From Panax quinquefolius (taxonomy: Eukaryota; Streptophyta; Magnoliopsida; Apiales; Araliaceae), in contig CM035170.1 of the NCBI GenBank assembly GCA_020205615.1, forward strand, positions 13,678,980 to 13,742,979: a stretch of 64,000 nucleotides of DNA, given 5' to 3'. The notes beneath the pieces are model-generated. The model did no database searches. It saw only the letters and a list, made by a program, of their open reading frames with translations, and was not told where the DNA came from. Below, one piece after another: positions 33,634 through 45,284 of the stretch (its first letter is position 1; each line of letters starts with the position of its first letter). A program made the position numbers and the translations under genes.

Positions 33634-36513
33634 TGTAAGACTCCAACTTTTTGAATAAAGATTAAATTTTCTCGAAATATATTTTTGAATATTATGGTGT
33701 GGATTTGATATAATGTTATAGTTGTGGATAATATTTACAAATTTTGCAAAGTACGCAAGTTGTTATATAATATTCGATTGGTCGGGGAATATTCATTTTA
33801 ACAGGGAATATTCGTACAATGGCACAATCATTGGTGGACCCCCACAATGGAATTATTGTCGGATTGAGAAAACGACAAAAATACTTTATGAAAATAACGG
33901 CGGAAGTTTTATCGTTAACTGTTGAACTACCCGGTAGTAAAAGTACAGTAATACGCGTGGTTGCATAGTAGCACACGGTATTGATTATTGATGCTTACAT
34001 GAGAAGTCACTTAGTTATACTCAATTATTGCTACAGTAATTGCTGCATCATATCTCTCATATTATTGATTCGATTATTGTCATAGTATCATCTGCATAAT
34101 ATGTTATTTTATTAAATCAATAATTGAGACGACAAAGTTATTCATATTATTAAATTGCAATATTTACAATGTCTAGAAGTTCTTTCAAGGAGAGGTTTGG
34201 TCACCTAATTGCGCGCTAATAGGGAGAAATCTTTATTGGAAAGCCCCCTCTTTCCTGGGAACGACCTGGTTGATAAATATTGTGAGTTATAATATTAATA
34301 ATGAATGATATTAAAATTGAAGTTGTGTTCGGAGTTGAATTTGGAGACGCAGACGTGATATTTGAGTCCGGAACGATGAAATTAGTAAAAATAGTCTATA
34401 AACACAAAATTTTCCAGAATTCATTATTTGTTCAAAAAGTCAATAGTTGACTTTTTTGGAAAAAGATAAACTTCAAAATTTCAAAATTTATATTTTTGAT
34501 AAAAATGATTTCATTGTGTTGGAATTATTTGTGTTAGTGAAAATCGACAATTATTTCGATAATAATTGATGTCTAGAGGTTATATTGACCAATCGGGTAT
34601 TTAATCGGATAAATAAGCAATTGATTGCTATTATTTAACATGATTATAACTATTTGTTCACATGTGTATACTATTTTTTCACATTCTTGTTACTGTTAGG
34701 GGAGTTGGTGCAAGATTGATAATACTTGCATGACTAAGTTAAAAATGGAGGTACTATACTGTAATTCGTATTTTCACATGTCTAGAACTATTGATTCACA
34801 TAATTTACTATTGAATCACATTATTTACTATTAAGGGAGGTGGTGCAAGTTTGATAATACTTTCATGACTAAATTAAAAATAAAGGAAAAGTTGGAGGTA
34901 TTGTACTGTAATTTTTCGAGCCCCAAAATGTGCAATTATCGAAACTATATTTTTCTAGAAATAGAAGCTCATTCTTCCTTCATTTCTCACCAATTCACAA
35001 AAGCTTTAGAGCGATTATTATAGAGAGAAATTATAGAAAGAAGAAGAAAGTCTGCCACCTCACAATTCCAAAGATCCAGCTTTTTCTAAGGTAGGGAGTA
35101 TTATTTCTTTCTTATCAATGAAGAGAACTTCATTATTCCATTCTTTATTATTCATTGGAATAACTCAGTATCGTGGGCTACCCTATACTTGGTGAAATTC
35201 TTACATTGTTCCATTCTTTATCATTCGCATTGGAACATCCTGCTCATGCAGGCGTTTCTACGCTCTAACTGATTCCGCTTTATTATTACATTGGAATATC
35301 CATGCATGCATTTTACAATCAACTCGATTCCGTCTTTATTATTCTCATTGGAATATCCTGTTTGTTTGTGCGCTTTTACGCCAACTCGATTCCGTTATTT
35401 ATTATTCTCATTGGAATAACTTGCATGTGCGATCTATCGCGTACTCCCGGTGATTTCTTTTGTTATTCCATTCCTTATTATACTCAGTTGGTTAAAGTTT
35501 TGACTTCTATACTCCATGAAATTAGTGGAATATCCTTGATATTTGCGCTTTATCCAATATCTTTTCATGGAAATATTCTTCTGAGCATTCTTGAATTTTA
35601 CTCTACAAAGCAGTATCATGTTGACAATTTGGACGTTATTAGTTCCTAGATAAATTAATTCTTGAACTTGTTTTATTGAATTCTTATATCATTGTCATCA
35701 TCCTCATGTTTATATTTTGTTGAAAGTCATCTGTGGCCTATAGTGCATAGATGGACTTGGTATGATTATGACCAGCGATTATTCGGTGTAATCATGACCG
35801 TAATATTACAAATGATGTGGTAAAAGTCCTCATTGGCCCGTAATGCATTGATGGACAGTTGTTGGCATGATCATGACCATTATTGAATAAACAAATATTC
35901 CTGGCCCGTAGTGCATGGATAATTGTGGTCGTGATACTAAAGAATATCCTTGGCCGTAGTGCAGGGGTGATTCGATGATGTGGATATTTATTAAGCTGAG
36001 TCCCAGCGATAAAAGTGATGAAAAATCTTCTAAATCATAAAAGGTAGTAGATTTTATTCTCTACTTGACTCTTTTAATGGATTGCTTGTTCTGCTGCAGT
36101 TAAACTTGATTGTTGTTATATTGTATCAGTTTAACACTGTTGAAGGCTAACGATAATATATTCTGCATTATCTTAGTCATAATATTTCTTCTTGGGCTAG
36201 TTGAGCTCACCTTTTACTTTCATTGTTCTCTTGAAAATGAGAACGTAGCGAGGACTAGTCGGGGAACAGAGGACGGGCAGGATGATAGCATTAGTAGTCC
36301 TCACTATTACGTGAAATAGTGTGATAATAATTGTAATGAGGACTCCTTTTGAGTTTGTATAAATCTCTAGTAGACAATATTTGTATTCAAACTCACGACT
36401 TATGTTTTGTCGTATTGTACCTGACATGTATTATTAAGTTGTATTTGAATTTTGTACCATGTATCTCATGCGACTCAAGATGGGTGATGTATACCTATTT
36501 TGGGGGCGCCACG
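33634..36513 (+). mobile_element. P3 5' LTR (type A leader, 2880 bp)
   Basis: It starts TGTAAGACTCC and ends GGGGGCGCCACG. Its U3 is nearly the same as 41189-42600. The TATA position reads CTAGAAATAG (near 34951), a damaged form of the type A promoter. Leader: hairpin minisatellite (35140-35480), then three to four GGCC-loop hairpins (35725-35960). It lacks the 550-bp segment with the LTR reading frame found in N1 and N2. Confidence 0.9.
35140..35480 (+). repeat. Hairpin minisatellite in P3 5' LTR
   Basis: Four to five units match the ATTCCATTCTTTATTATTC...TTGGAAT pattern. Where the other LTRs read CTGT, this copy reads CAT, ACAT, CGCAT or CTCAT. Confidence 0.75.
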
Positions 36514-36515
36514 GT

Positions 36516-36527
36516 TGGTATCAAAGC
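36516..36527 (+). promoter_or_regulatory. P3 primer-binding site
   Basis: TGGTATCAAAGC, two bases after the LTR, complementary to initiator tRNA-Met. Confidence 0.88.
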
Positions 36528-36696
36528 TTAGGGATATGATCCTCGCTAAGATATGAGACTAGAACTAGGAGGGAGAGACGGGAATTCCTTCGCTAGTATG
36601 ACCTACCCTAGTTTATTTGGTATTTAATTGGTTGGTCGAGTATATGGATAATATGTTGCATGTCAATTAACCCTTGTTTTGTGGCAGTATTTGAAA

Positions 36697-37800
36697 ATGG
36701 CATCCGAGAATATTGAGAATAGCAATGGAGCACAAGAAACTGTTGAGTCTCCACAGATCAACAATCAGAATAATGTGCATCAGGAAGGCGACAATCCTCA
36801 TGCAAACAACAACACTGACCAAATGATGAACGATGGAATGTTCAGAGGCTTTATGTAATTCATGCAACATCAGGCGAGAGCGGCTCCTGTCCAAAATGTA
36901 GGTGGAAACACTGGAAACTCTCGGACGATTACCTCTAAACAGTTCAAGGAGCTGGGACCACCGGAGTTTATTGGAGAGCCAAAACCACTTAAGGCTGAAG
37001 CATGGATAAAGCAGATCACCAAGATATTTGATGTCTTGGGATTCTCTGAGGAACAAAAGGTTCCCTTCACCACCTTCACGTTGCGTGAAGAGGCAGATTA
37101 CTGGTGGGAATCTGTAAAATGTACCCAGCCTGATGCACTCAAGATGTCTTGGGAGAAGTTCCAAGAGCTATTCAACAATAAGTACTTTCCCGAGAGTATT
37201 CGTCACATGAAAGAAGTGGAGTTTATCAAATTGGAACAAAACAATATGACCGTGTCGCAATGTCGAGGCTAAATTTATGAGTTATCCCTGTTTGCATCCC
37301 ATTTGGTCGATAATGAGGAGCGAATGACGTGAATGTTTTTAAGAGGTTTGAAACCGGAGATACGTCAATATCTTATTTCTCATAAACTGTGTTTGTATTC
37401 AGATGTTGTAAATAGGGCTCAGTTGTTTGACCGCGATAACGAGTCAACGCAACCAAGAGAAAGCAGCCGGCATAATGAAAATACCAATGGTAACAGTCAT
37501 CGAAGCGGTGACAACAAACGTGGAGGGAATCAACATGCCAGAAATGGTAACCACTTCGGTGGTAGTCATAGCCAAGACAATAAAAATGAACATTTCAAGA
37601 AAAGGAGATTCAACAATGATGGAAGGACGTCAGCACCAGCACCCGTTGTTAAGGAAGGAGAACGACCACCTATCATATGCTTCAAATACGGAGGGGAGGG
37701 ACACATCAGTCCAAACTGCGCGATGTCGTCCAAAGCATGTTATAATTGTGGAAGAGAAGGTCACTTAGCCAGATTTTGTCGTTCACCGAAGACAAGTTCA
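36697..37800 (+). pseudogene. P3 gag pseudogene
   Basis: Start ATG at 36697 (M-A-S-E-N). A CAA-to-TAA stop at 36856-36858 follows MFRGFM, then the frame is open through KQFKELGPPEF, IKQITKIFDVLG and the gag core to 37272. There a one-base gain (CAATGTCGAGG for CAGTACGAGG) shifts the frame. A CGA-to-TGA stop precedes MFLRGLKPEI (37333). Knuckle 1 reads [14 protein letters not shown], its second Cys replaced by Tyr; knuckle 2, CYNCGREGHLARFC, is intact. Confidence 0.9.
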
Positions 37801-39225
37801 GCCAGGATGGAGGCACCAAAGGCCGCTCCAGAAAAAGTCAAAGCCAGTAGGTCTGGGAGAGCATTTGTTGTGACCTCCCAGAAAGCAAGGAACCCGAATG
37901 AGGTCATCACAGGTAAGCTTATCATAAACTCTAGCGAAGTCTATACCTTATTTGATACCGGTTCTACCCATTCTTTTATTTCTCCTACTTGCTCTCAACG
38001 ATTAAATTTGACTCCGGAGAAATTAGACTTTGACTTATCTGTAGAAACTCTGTTGGGAGAAACCTTCATTACATCCACTGTTTATAAGTCTTATTTGGTT
38101 CAAATCGGTACCCTCACATTACCTGTCGATCTTATTTCATTAAAAATACTTGCATTTGACGTGATTCTAGGGATTGATTGGTTAACTACTCATCATGCTA
38201 AAATTGATTGTTTTCATAAGGTTGTTAGCTTTCATATTCCTAATAAACCAATTATGCGAATTCAAATGACCAAACCATTAAAATCAATCACGGTCATCTC
38301 AAGCCATAAAGCTATTCGTTTATTGAAAAACGGATGTCAAGCTTTCTTAGCTCATGTCACGGATTTAAACAAAAATACGTCAGATTTGAAGGATATTTCT
38401 ATTGTTAATAAATTTCCGACGTATTCTCTGAAGAACTTCCCGCCTACCCCGAGCGTGAAGTTGAATTTTGTATCGACCTTGAACCCGGTAGACAAAACCC
38501 AGTTCAAATCCCATATCGAATGGCTCCTATTGAACTTCGAGGAGTTAAAGACCCAATTGCAGAATTGTTAGACATTGGTTTCATTCCTCCTAAAGACGTC
38601 TCTTTGGGGTGCTCTCTGTTCTATTCGTGAAGAAGAAAGATGGGAGTATGCGACTTTGTATTGATTATCGGAGTTGAATCATGTCACCATCAAAAATAGG
38701 TACCCATTGCCACGTATTGATGACTGTTTGATCGGCCATACAAGGAGCATAATTTTTTTCAAAGATCGATCTTCGCTCGGATATCATCACCAAAGTTAAA
38801 ACCGAGGATATTCCAAAGACCGCCTTCGAACTCCTCGATGCGGGCATTATGAATTTTTAGTCATGTCTTTTGGATTGACTAATGCTCCTGCTGCCTTCAT
38901 GGATATGATGAATCGAGTATTCAAGGAATATTTGGATCATTTTGTGGTCGTCTTTATTGACGACATCCTCATATATTCCAAAACCAGTGAAGATCATGAG
39001 CAACACTTGAGGCTGATACTCCAAAAGCTTCGTGAATATAAGCTTTATGCCAAGTTGAAGAAATGCGAGTTCTGGCTTGAGGAAGTAACATTCCTTAGGC
39101 ACGTGGTATCAAGTCGTGGAATATCTATTGACCCAGGAAAGATTGAAGCTATTCAAAGCTGGGAGCAACCTAAATCAGTGACCGAAGTACGTAGCTTTCT
39201 CGGCTTAGCTGGTTATTATCGGTGA
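37801..39225 (+). pseudogene. P3 protease and reverse transcriptase pseudogene
   Basis: The open stretch from 37333 continues through the protease ([10 protein letters not shown] near 37960, [11 protein letters not shown] near 38170) to about 38410. Between 38410 and 38860 the RT fingers are scrambled by at least six small indels, most at CTG or CAG positions of the other copies. From 38863 RT is clean: [20 protein letters not shown], then [13 protein letters not shown] (catalytic aspartates present) and [18 protein letters not shown], ending at a TGA near 39223. Confidence 0.9.
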
Positions 39226-41177
39226 TTCGTAGAAGGGTTTTCTCGAATTGCTACTCCACTAACTTAGCTGACTCGGAAAGATACAAAGTTCGGTTGGAGC
39301 GAGGAATGTGAGAAGAGTTTTCAAGAACTCAAGAGGAGACTCATTTCAGCACCTGTTTTGACAATACCGTCTGGTTCGGAGGGATTTGTCATCTACAAAG
39401 ATGCTTGAGCAAAGGGTTAGATGTGTTCTCATGCAACATGGGAAAGTCATAGCCTATGCCTCACGACAACTCAAAGAATATGAGAGGAATTATCCTACTC
39501 ATGATCTAGAGTTGGCAGCTGTTGTCTTCTCACTAAAGATTTGGAGGCATTACTTGTATGGGGAGAAAGTGGAGATCTTTACAGATCATAAAAGCCTCAA
39601 ATATTTCTTCACTCAAAAGGAACTCAACATGCGACAACGACGTTGGCTTGAACTATTGAAAGATTATGATCATACCATCCAATACCATCCCGGAAAAGTT
39701 TAACGTGGTAGTGGCGCATTGAGTAGAAGATCATATGCAAGTGCGAATGCGATATTATCAATGCAAAGGCCCATTTTGTGTGACTTGCAAAGGATGGAGA
39801 TAGAGTTAAAAACTCCAGGGACCCATGTGATGATGGCAAATATACGAGTAGAACCGACTTTAATTGATAAATTTAAAGTTGCTCAAGTTACAGATCCGAA
39901 GCTGATGCGTATGAGGAAAAAAGTGCAAGAAGGTGCTATGCCAGAAGCAAGAATTGATGAAGAAGGAATACTTCGAGTCAACTCCAGACTTTGTGTTCCT
40001 AACGACCCTGATTTGTTAATGAGTTAAAGCGGAGCATCAAGTACCAAAAGGTCCATTGCAACCACTTGAAATTCCAGAATGGAAGTGGGAGCACATTACC
40101 ATGGATTTCGTTACCGATCTTCCCAAAGTTTCTCAAGGCATAGATGCGATTTGGGTCATTATTGATAGATTGACCAAGTCTGCTCATTTCTTACCGATAC
40201 GAGAAACATACACTTGAACATCTTGCTCGTATGTACATAAACGAGGTTGTAAGATTGCATGGTATGCCAGTATCCATAGTTTCTGATCGAGACCCAAGAT
40301 TCACTTCAAGATTTTGGGTTAGTTTGCAAAAAGTATGGGCACGGATTTACGATTTAGCTCAGAATATCATCCTCAGACGGACGGGCAGTCGGAGAGGACG
40401 ATTCAAACTCTTGAAGATCTATTAAGACTCTGTGTCCTTGACTTCAAGGGAAGTTGGGACAAGTTCTTACCATTGGTGGAGTTTTCCTACAACAACAGTT
40501 ATCAAGCAAGTATTGGCATGGCTCCATTCAAAGCGTTCTATGGAAGAAAGTGTCGTTCTCCAGTATGCTGGGATGAGGTGGGTGAAGCAACGTTGTTGGG
40601 ACCAGAGTTGGTACGTATGACTACGGAAAAGATTCAAACGATCTGACAACGTATAAAAACCTCACAAGATCGACAAAAGAGTTATTCTGATCTTCATCGA
40701 AGGGACGTGGAATTCAATGTTGGAGAGCATGTGTTGTTACGTGTAGTTCCATGGAAAGGAGTTACAAGATTTGGAAAGAGAGGAAAGCTCAATCCTTGAT
40801 TCGTTGACCCATTTAAAATCCTCGACCGAGTATGAACGGTGGCCTATAGACTCGCCTTACCGCCAAGTATGTCTTGTATTCATAACGTTTTTCATATATC
40901 TATGTTACGTAAATATGTGAAAGACCCGAACCACATTATTGAATTAGAACCAGATGAGATAGAGGAAGATTTAACGTATGAAGAGTTACCTGTTAGAATC
41001 TTGGATAAGAAGGAACATATTCTACGCTCCAAGGTTATACCTCAAGTCAAAGTTTTGTGGAGAAACCACGATGTTGAGGAAATGACCTGGGAGTTAGAAT
41101 CTGAAATGAAATCAAAGTATCCTCACCTCTTCGACATACCAGGTACGCACCCTAATTTCGAGGACGAAATTTCATAA
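39226..41177 (+). pseudogene. P3 RNase H, integrase and chromodomain pseudogene
   Basis: RNase H keeps ELAAVVF and [11 protein letters not shown] but has stops near 39265 and 39407. About 160 bp at 40015 are lost, deleting most of the integrase zinc finger (HHCC). The core keeps D in MDFVTD (near 40101), D in DRDPRF (near 40292) and E in GQSER, in shifting frames. TGA at 40833-40835 lies at the same codon as in P1 (30237-30239). The last 112 codons are open and hold a complete chromodomain (VKVLWRNHDVEEMTWELESEM) and the tail NFEDEIS, ending at 41177. Confidence 0.92.
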
Positions 41178-41188
41178 GAAGGGGATGT
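41178..41188 (+). promoter_or_regulatory. P3 polypurine tract
   Basis: AGAAGGGGATG directly before TGTAAGACCCC at 41189. One T interrupts the purine run relative to P1 and P4. Confidence 0.85.
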
Positions 41189-42511
41189 TGTAAGACCCCA
41201 ACTTTTTGAATAAAAGATTAAATTTTCTCAAAATATATTTTAGAATATTATGGTGTGGATTTGATATAATGTTATAGTTGTGGGTAATATTTACAAATTT
41301 TGCAAAGTACGCAAGTTGTTATATAATATTTGATTGGTCGGGGAATATTCGTTTTAACAGGGAATATTCGTACAATGGCACAATCATTGGTGGACCCCCA
41401 CAACGGAATTATTGTCGGATTGAGAAAATGACAAAAATACTTTATGAAAATAACGGCAAAAGTTTTACCGTTAACTGTTGAACTACCCGGTAGTAAAAGT
41501 ATAGTAATACGCGTGGTTGCATAGTAGGACACGAGTATTGATTATTGATGCTTACGTGAGAAGTCACTCAGTTATACTCAATTATTGCTACAATAATTGG
41601 CCGTGCATCATATCTCTCATATTATTGATTCGATTATTGTCGTAGTATCATCTGCATAATATGTTATTTTATTAAATCAATAATTGAGACGACACAGTTA
41701 TTCATATTTTTAAATTGCAATATTTACAATGTCTAGAAGTTACATCAAGGAGAGGTTTGGTCACCTAATTGCGCGCTTGAATAGGAGAAATCCTTATTGA
41801 AAGCCCCTCTTCCCGGGAACGACTTTGTTGATAAATATTGTGAGTTATAATATTAATGATGAATGTTATTAAAATTGAAGTTGTGTTCGGAGTTGAATTT
41901 GGAGACGCGGACGTGATATTTGAGTCCAGAACGATGAAATTAGTAAAAATAGTCTATAAATACAATATTTTTCGGAATTCACTATTTGTTCAAAAAGTCA
42001 ACATTTGACTTTTTCGGGAAAAGTCAAACTTCAAAATTTCAAAATTATATTTTTGGTAAAAATGGTTTCATTGTGTTGGAATTATTTGTGTTAGTGAAAA
42101 TCGATAATTATTTCGATAATAATTGATGTCTGGAGGTTATATTGACCAATCGGGTAAATGAGCAATTGATTGCTATTATTTCACATGATTATAACTATTT
42201 ATTCACATGTGTATACTATTGTTTCACATTCTTGTTACTATTAGGGGAGTTGGTGCAAGATTGATAATACTTGCATGACTAAGTTAAAAATGGAGGTATA
42301 GATGGAGGTACTATACTGTAATTCGTATTTTTACATGTCTAGAACTATTGATTCACATATTTTACTATTGAATCACATTATTTACTATTAGGGGAGGTGG
42401 TGCAAGTTTGATAATACTTTCATGACTAAATTAAAAATAAAGGAAAAGTTGGAGGTATTGTACTGTAATTTTTTGAGCCCCAAAACGTGCAATTATCGAA
42501 AATATATTTTT

Positions 42512-42521
42512 CTATACATAG
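42512..42521 (+). promoter_or_regulatory. Type A TATA region, degenerate
   Basis: CTATACATAG precedes AAGCTCATTCTTCC, the same context as the intact CTATAAATAG in N2. One base change weakens it. Confidence 0.55.
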
Positions 42522-42619
42522 AAGCTCATTCTTCCTTCATTTCTCACCAATTCACAAAAGCTTTAGAGCGATTATTATAGAAAGAAATTATAGAAAGAAG
42601 AAGAGAAGTTATAGAAATT

Positions 42620-42830
42620 ATATAAAACAGAATACTTTTTATAAAATTTTGTTTTATTTGATTATAAATAGAATATATTATATTTTATTATGCATAGTGT
42701 TTGCATAGTGCCTGCATAGTATTTGCGTAGTAAAAACTTTTTATATAAAACAGAATACTTTTTATAAAGTTTTATTTTATTTGATTATAAATAGAATTTA
42801 TATTTTATTGCATAGTGCAGCATAGTATCC
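42620..42830 (+). repeat. AT-rich tandem repeat of type B U3, two copies
   Basis: Two copies of a unit of about 120 bp (TATATAAAACAGAATACTTT..., ending in several GCATAGT-type motifs). The P4 3' LTR has three copies. Confidence 0.8.
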
Positions 42831-42841
42831 TTTTCATTCTC

Positions 42842-42851
42842 CTATAAATAG
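42842..42851 (+). promoter_or_regulatory. Type B TATA box
   Basis: CTATAAATAG followed by GATGCTTAGTTAGAATT. The same context lies in the P4 3' LTR (62626) and, on the minus strand, in both M2 LTRs (near 46527 and 53957). Confidence 0.7.
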
Positions 42852-43119
42852 GATGCTTAGTTAGAATTGAAAATCACACCAGAAATTCAGAGAATTCTTC
42901 TTCTATAATCTTGAGCGTATTTCTTTAGAGTTTAAGAAAGCTTTGAACGTAGAAAATAGTGTAAGTTTTCTTCAAGTATATCCCCACCCTACTCGTTGGA
43001 ATACTCTTCTTTTTAAGGTAAGGGGTATTATTTCTTTAATATTCATGAAGAGAACTATTGTTATTTCATTCCTTATAATTCTGTTGGAATAACCTGTATA
43101 CGCAGACTACCGTATACAT

Positions 43120-43500
43120 GGTGAAATTCTTCAGTTATTCCATTTTTTATTATTCTGTTGGAATAACCTGTCTGTGCGGTCTATCGCATGCCTGGTGAAT
43201 TCTGTTGTTATTCTATTCTTTATTATTCTATTAGAACATCCTGTCTATGCGGATTACGCATGACCTGGTTCCATTCTTTATTATTCTGTTGGAACATCCT
43301 GTCTGTGCGGATTACGCATGACCTGGTTCCATTCTTTATTATTCTGTTGGAATATCCTATCTGTGCGGATTACGCATGACCTGGTTCCATTCTTTATTAC
43401 TCTGTTGGAATAACCTGTTTATGTGGATTACCGCATGCATGGTGAATGATCCTTTGTATTCATTCCTTATTAACTTGTGGAAATGATCTGTCTACGTGGA
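43120..43500 (+). repeat. Hairpin minisatellite, most regular copy (58-bp units)
   Basis: Three near-perfect 58-bp units between about 43265 and 43410 read GGTTCCATTCTTTATTATTC, TGTTGGAACATCC, then a TGCGGATTACGCA stem. They are flanked by units with TTATTCCA...TGGAATAAC arms. The arms change together: GTTCCA faces TGGAAC, and GTTATTCCA faces TGGAATAAC. Confidence 0.88.
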
Positions 43501-44579
43501 TTACCACATGGCGACAAAAATCCATTTACGGTTTCATATATTCTATTATACTCAGTTGGTTAAAGTCTTTGCTTCTATACTCCATGAAATTAATGGAATA
43601 TCCTTGATATTTGCGCTTCATCCAGTATCTTTTCATGGAAATATTCTTCTGAGCATTCTTGAATTTTACTCCACAAAACAGTAGCATATTGACAATTTGG
43701 ACGTTATTGATTTCTGGATAAATTAAATTATAAATTTTTAAAAATTTATCCTTGAACTTGTTTTATTGAATTCTTATATCATTGTCATCATCCTCATGTT
43801 TATAATATGTTGAAAGTCATCTGTGGCCTGTAGTGCATAGATGGACTTGGTATGATTATGACCAGGGATTATTCGGTATAATCATGACCGTAATGTTACA
43901 AATGATGTGGTAAAAATCCTCATTGGTCATAGTGTATTGACGGACAGTTGTTGGCATGATCATGACCATTGATGAATACACGAATATCCTTGGCCCGTAG
44001 TGCATGGATAATTTGTGGTCGTGATACTAATGAATATCCTTGGCCGTAGTGCAGGGATGATGTGGATTAGTTATTAAGCTGAGTCTCAACGATAAAAGTG
44101 ATGAAAAAGCTTTTAAATCATAGAAGATAGTAGATTTTATTCTCTACTTGACTCTTCTAATGGATTGCTTGTTCCGCTGCAGTTAAACTTGATGTTTGTT
44201 ATATTTTATCAGTTTAACACTGTTGAAGGCTAATGATAATTTATTCTGCATTATCTTAGTCATAATATTTTCTACTGGCCTAGTTGAGCTCACCCTTTTG
44301 CTTTCATTGTTCTCTTCAGGAAATGAGAACGTAGCAGGGAATAGTCGGGGAATGGAGTGACGGTCCAGATGATAGCATTAGTAGTCCTCACTATTCTATG
44401 AAATTATGTGATAATAAATGTATTGAGGACTTATTTTGAGTTTGAATACTGTCTAGAAGATAATATTTGTATTAAAACTCACAGCTCATGTTGTATATTT
44501 AAGGTTGTATTTGTATTCTGTACCATGTATTTGGCGACTCAGAATAGGTGATGTATACCTATTTTGGGGGCGTCACAGT

Positions 44580-44591
44580 TGGTATCAAAGC
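44580..44591 (+). promoter_or_regulatory. P4 primer-binding site
   Basis: TGGTATCAAAGC two bases after the hybrid LTR, complementary to initiator tRNA-Met. Confidence 0.88.
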
Positions 44592-44763
44592 TTAGGGATA
44601 TGATCCCTAGCTAAGATGTGAGACTAGAACTAGGTGGGGAGAGACGGGGAATTCCTTCGCTAAAATGACCTACCTATGTTTATTTGGTATTTAATTGGTC
44701 ACGAGTATATAGGGATAATATGTTACATGTCAATTAACCTTTGTTTTGTGGCGATGTCTGAAA

Positions 44764-45284
44764 ATGACATCCGAGAATGTTGAGAATAGCAATGGAGCAC
44801 ACAGGAGACCGCTGAGTCTCCACATATCAATAATCGAATCATCATGCATCGAGGAAGGCGACAATCCTCATGCAAACAACAACACTGACCAAATGGTGAA
44901 TGATGGAATGTTCAGAGGCTTTATGCAATTCATGCAACATCAGGCAAGAGCGGCTCCTATCCAAAATGTAGGTGGAAACACTGGAAACTCTCGGACGATC
45001 ACCGCTAAACAGTTCAAGGAGCTGGGACCACCGGAGTTTATTGGAGAGCCAAAACCACTTAAGGCAGAAGCGTGGATAAAGCAGATCACCAAGATATTTG
45101 ATGTCTTGGGATGCTCCGAGGAGAAAAAGGTTCCCTTTGCCACCTATATGTTGCGAGGAGAGGCCGATTACTAGTGGGAATCGGTAAAGCGTACTCAACC
45201 TGCTGCACTGAAGATGTCTTGGGAGAAGTTCCAAGAACTATTCAACGACAAGTACTTTCTCGAAAGTATTCATCACATGAAAGA
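44764..45284 (+). pseudogene. P4 gag, part before the M2 insertion
   Basis: Start ATG at 44764 (M-T-S-E-N). Open for about 136 codons through KQFKELGPPEF and IKQITKIFDVLG to TAG at 45172-45174, where the first of two Trp codons has changed (the same codon as one of the two TAGs in M1). The frame resumes through MSWEKFQELFNDKYF and stops at HHMKE, where M2 inserted in the opposite orientation. It continues at 55332. Confidence 0.9.
45280..45284. repeat. Target duplication AAAGA of M2, left copy
   Basis: AAAGA directly precedes the M2 LTR at 45285 and recurs at 55327-55331; removing M2 and one copy restores the gag frame (MKE-VEFIKLEQ). Confidence 0.93.

Larger units (their letters stand above)
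41189..44577 (+). mobile_element. Hybrid LTR between P3 and P4 (3389 bp, two promoters)
   Basis: It begins TGTAAGACCCC and ends GGGGGCGTCACA. From 41189 to about 42610 it matches the P3 LTR (33634-35040), including the type A promoter region and AGAAGAAG leader start. From about 42617 on it matches the P4 3' LTR (62290 onward), including the GCATAGT repeats, the type B TATA box and its leader. The switch falls in ATTATATAAAA. It is thus the 3' LTR of P3 joined to the 5' LTR of P4. Confidence 0.9.
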
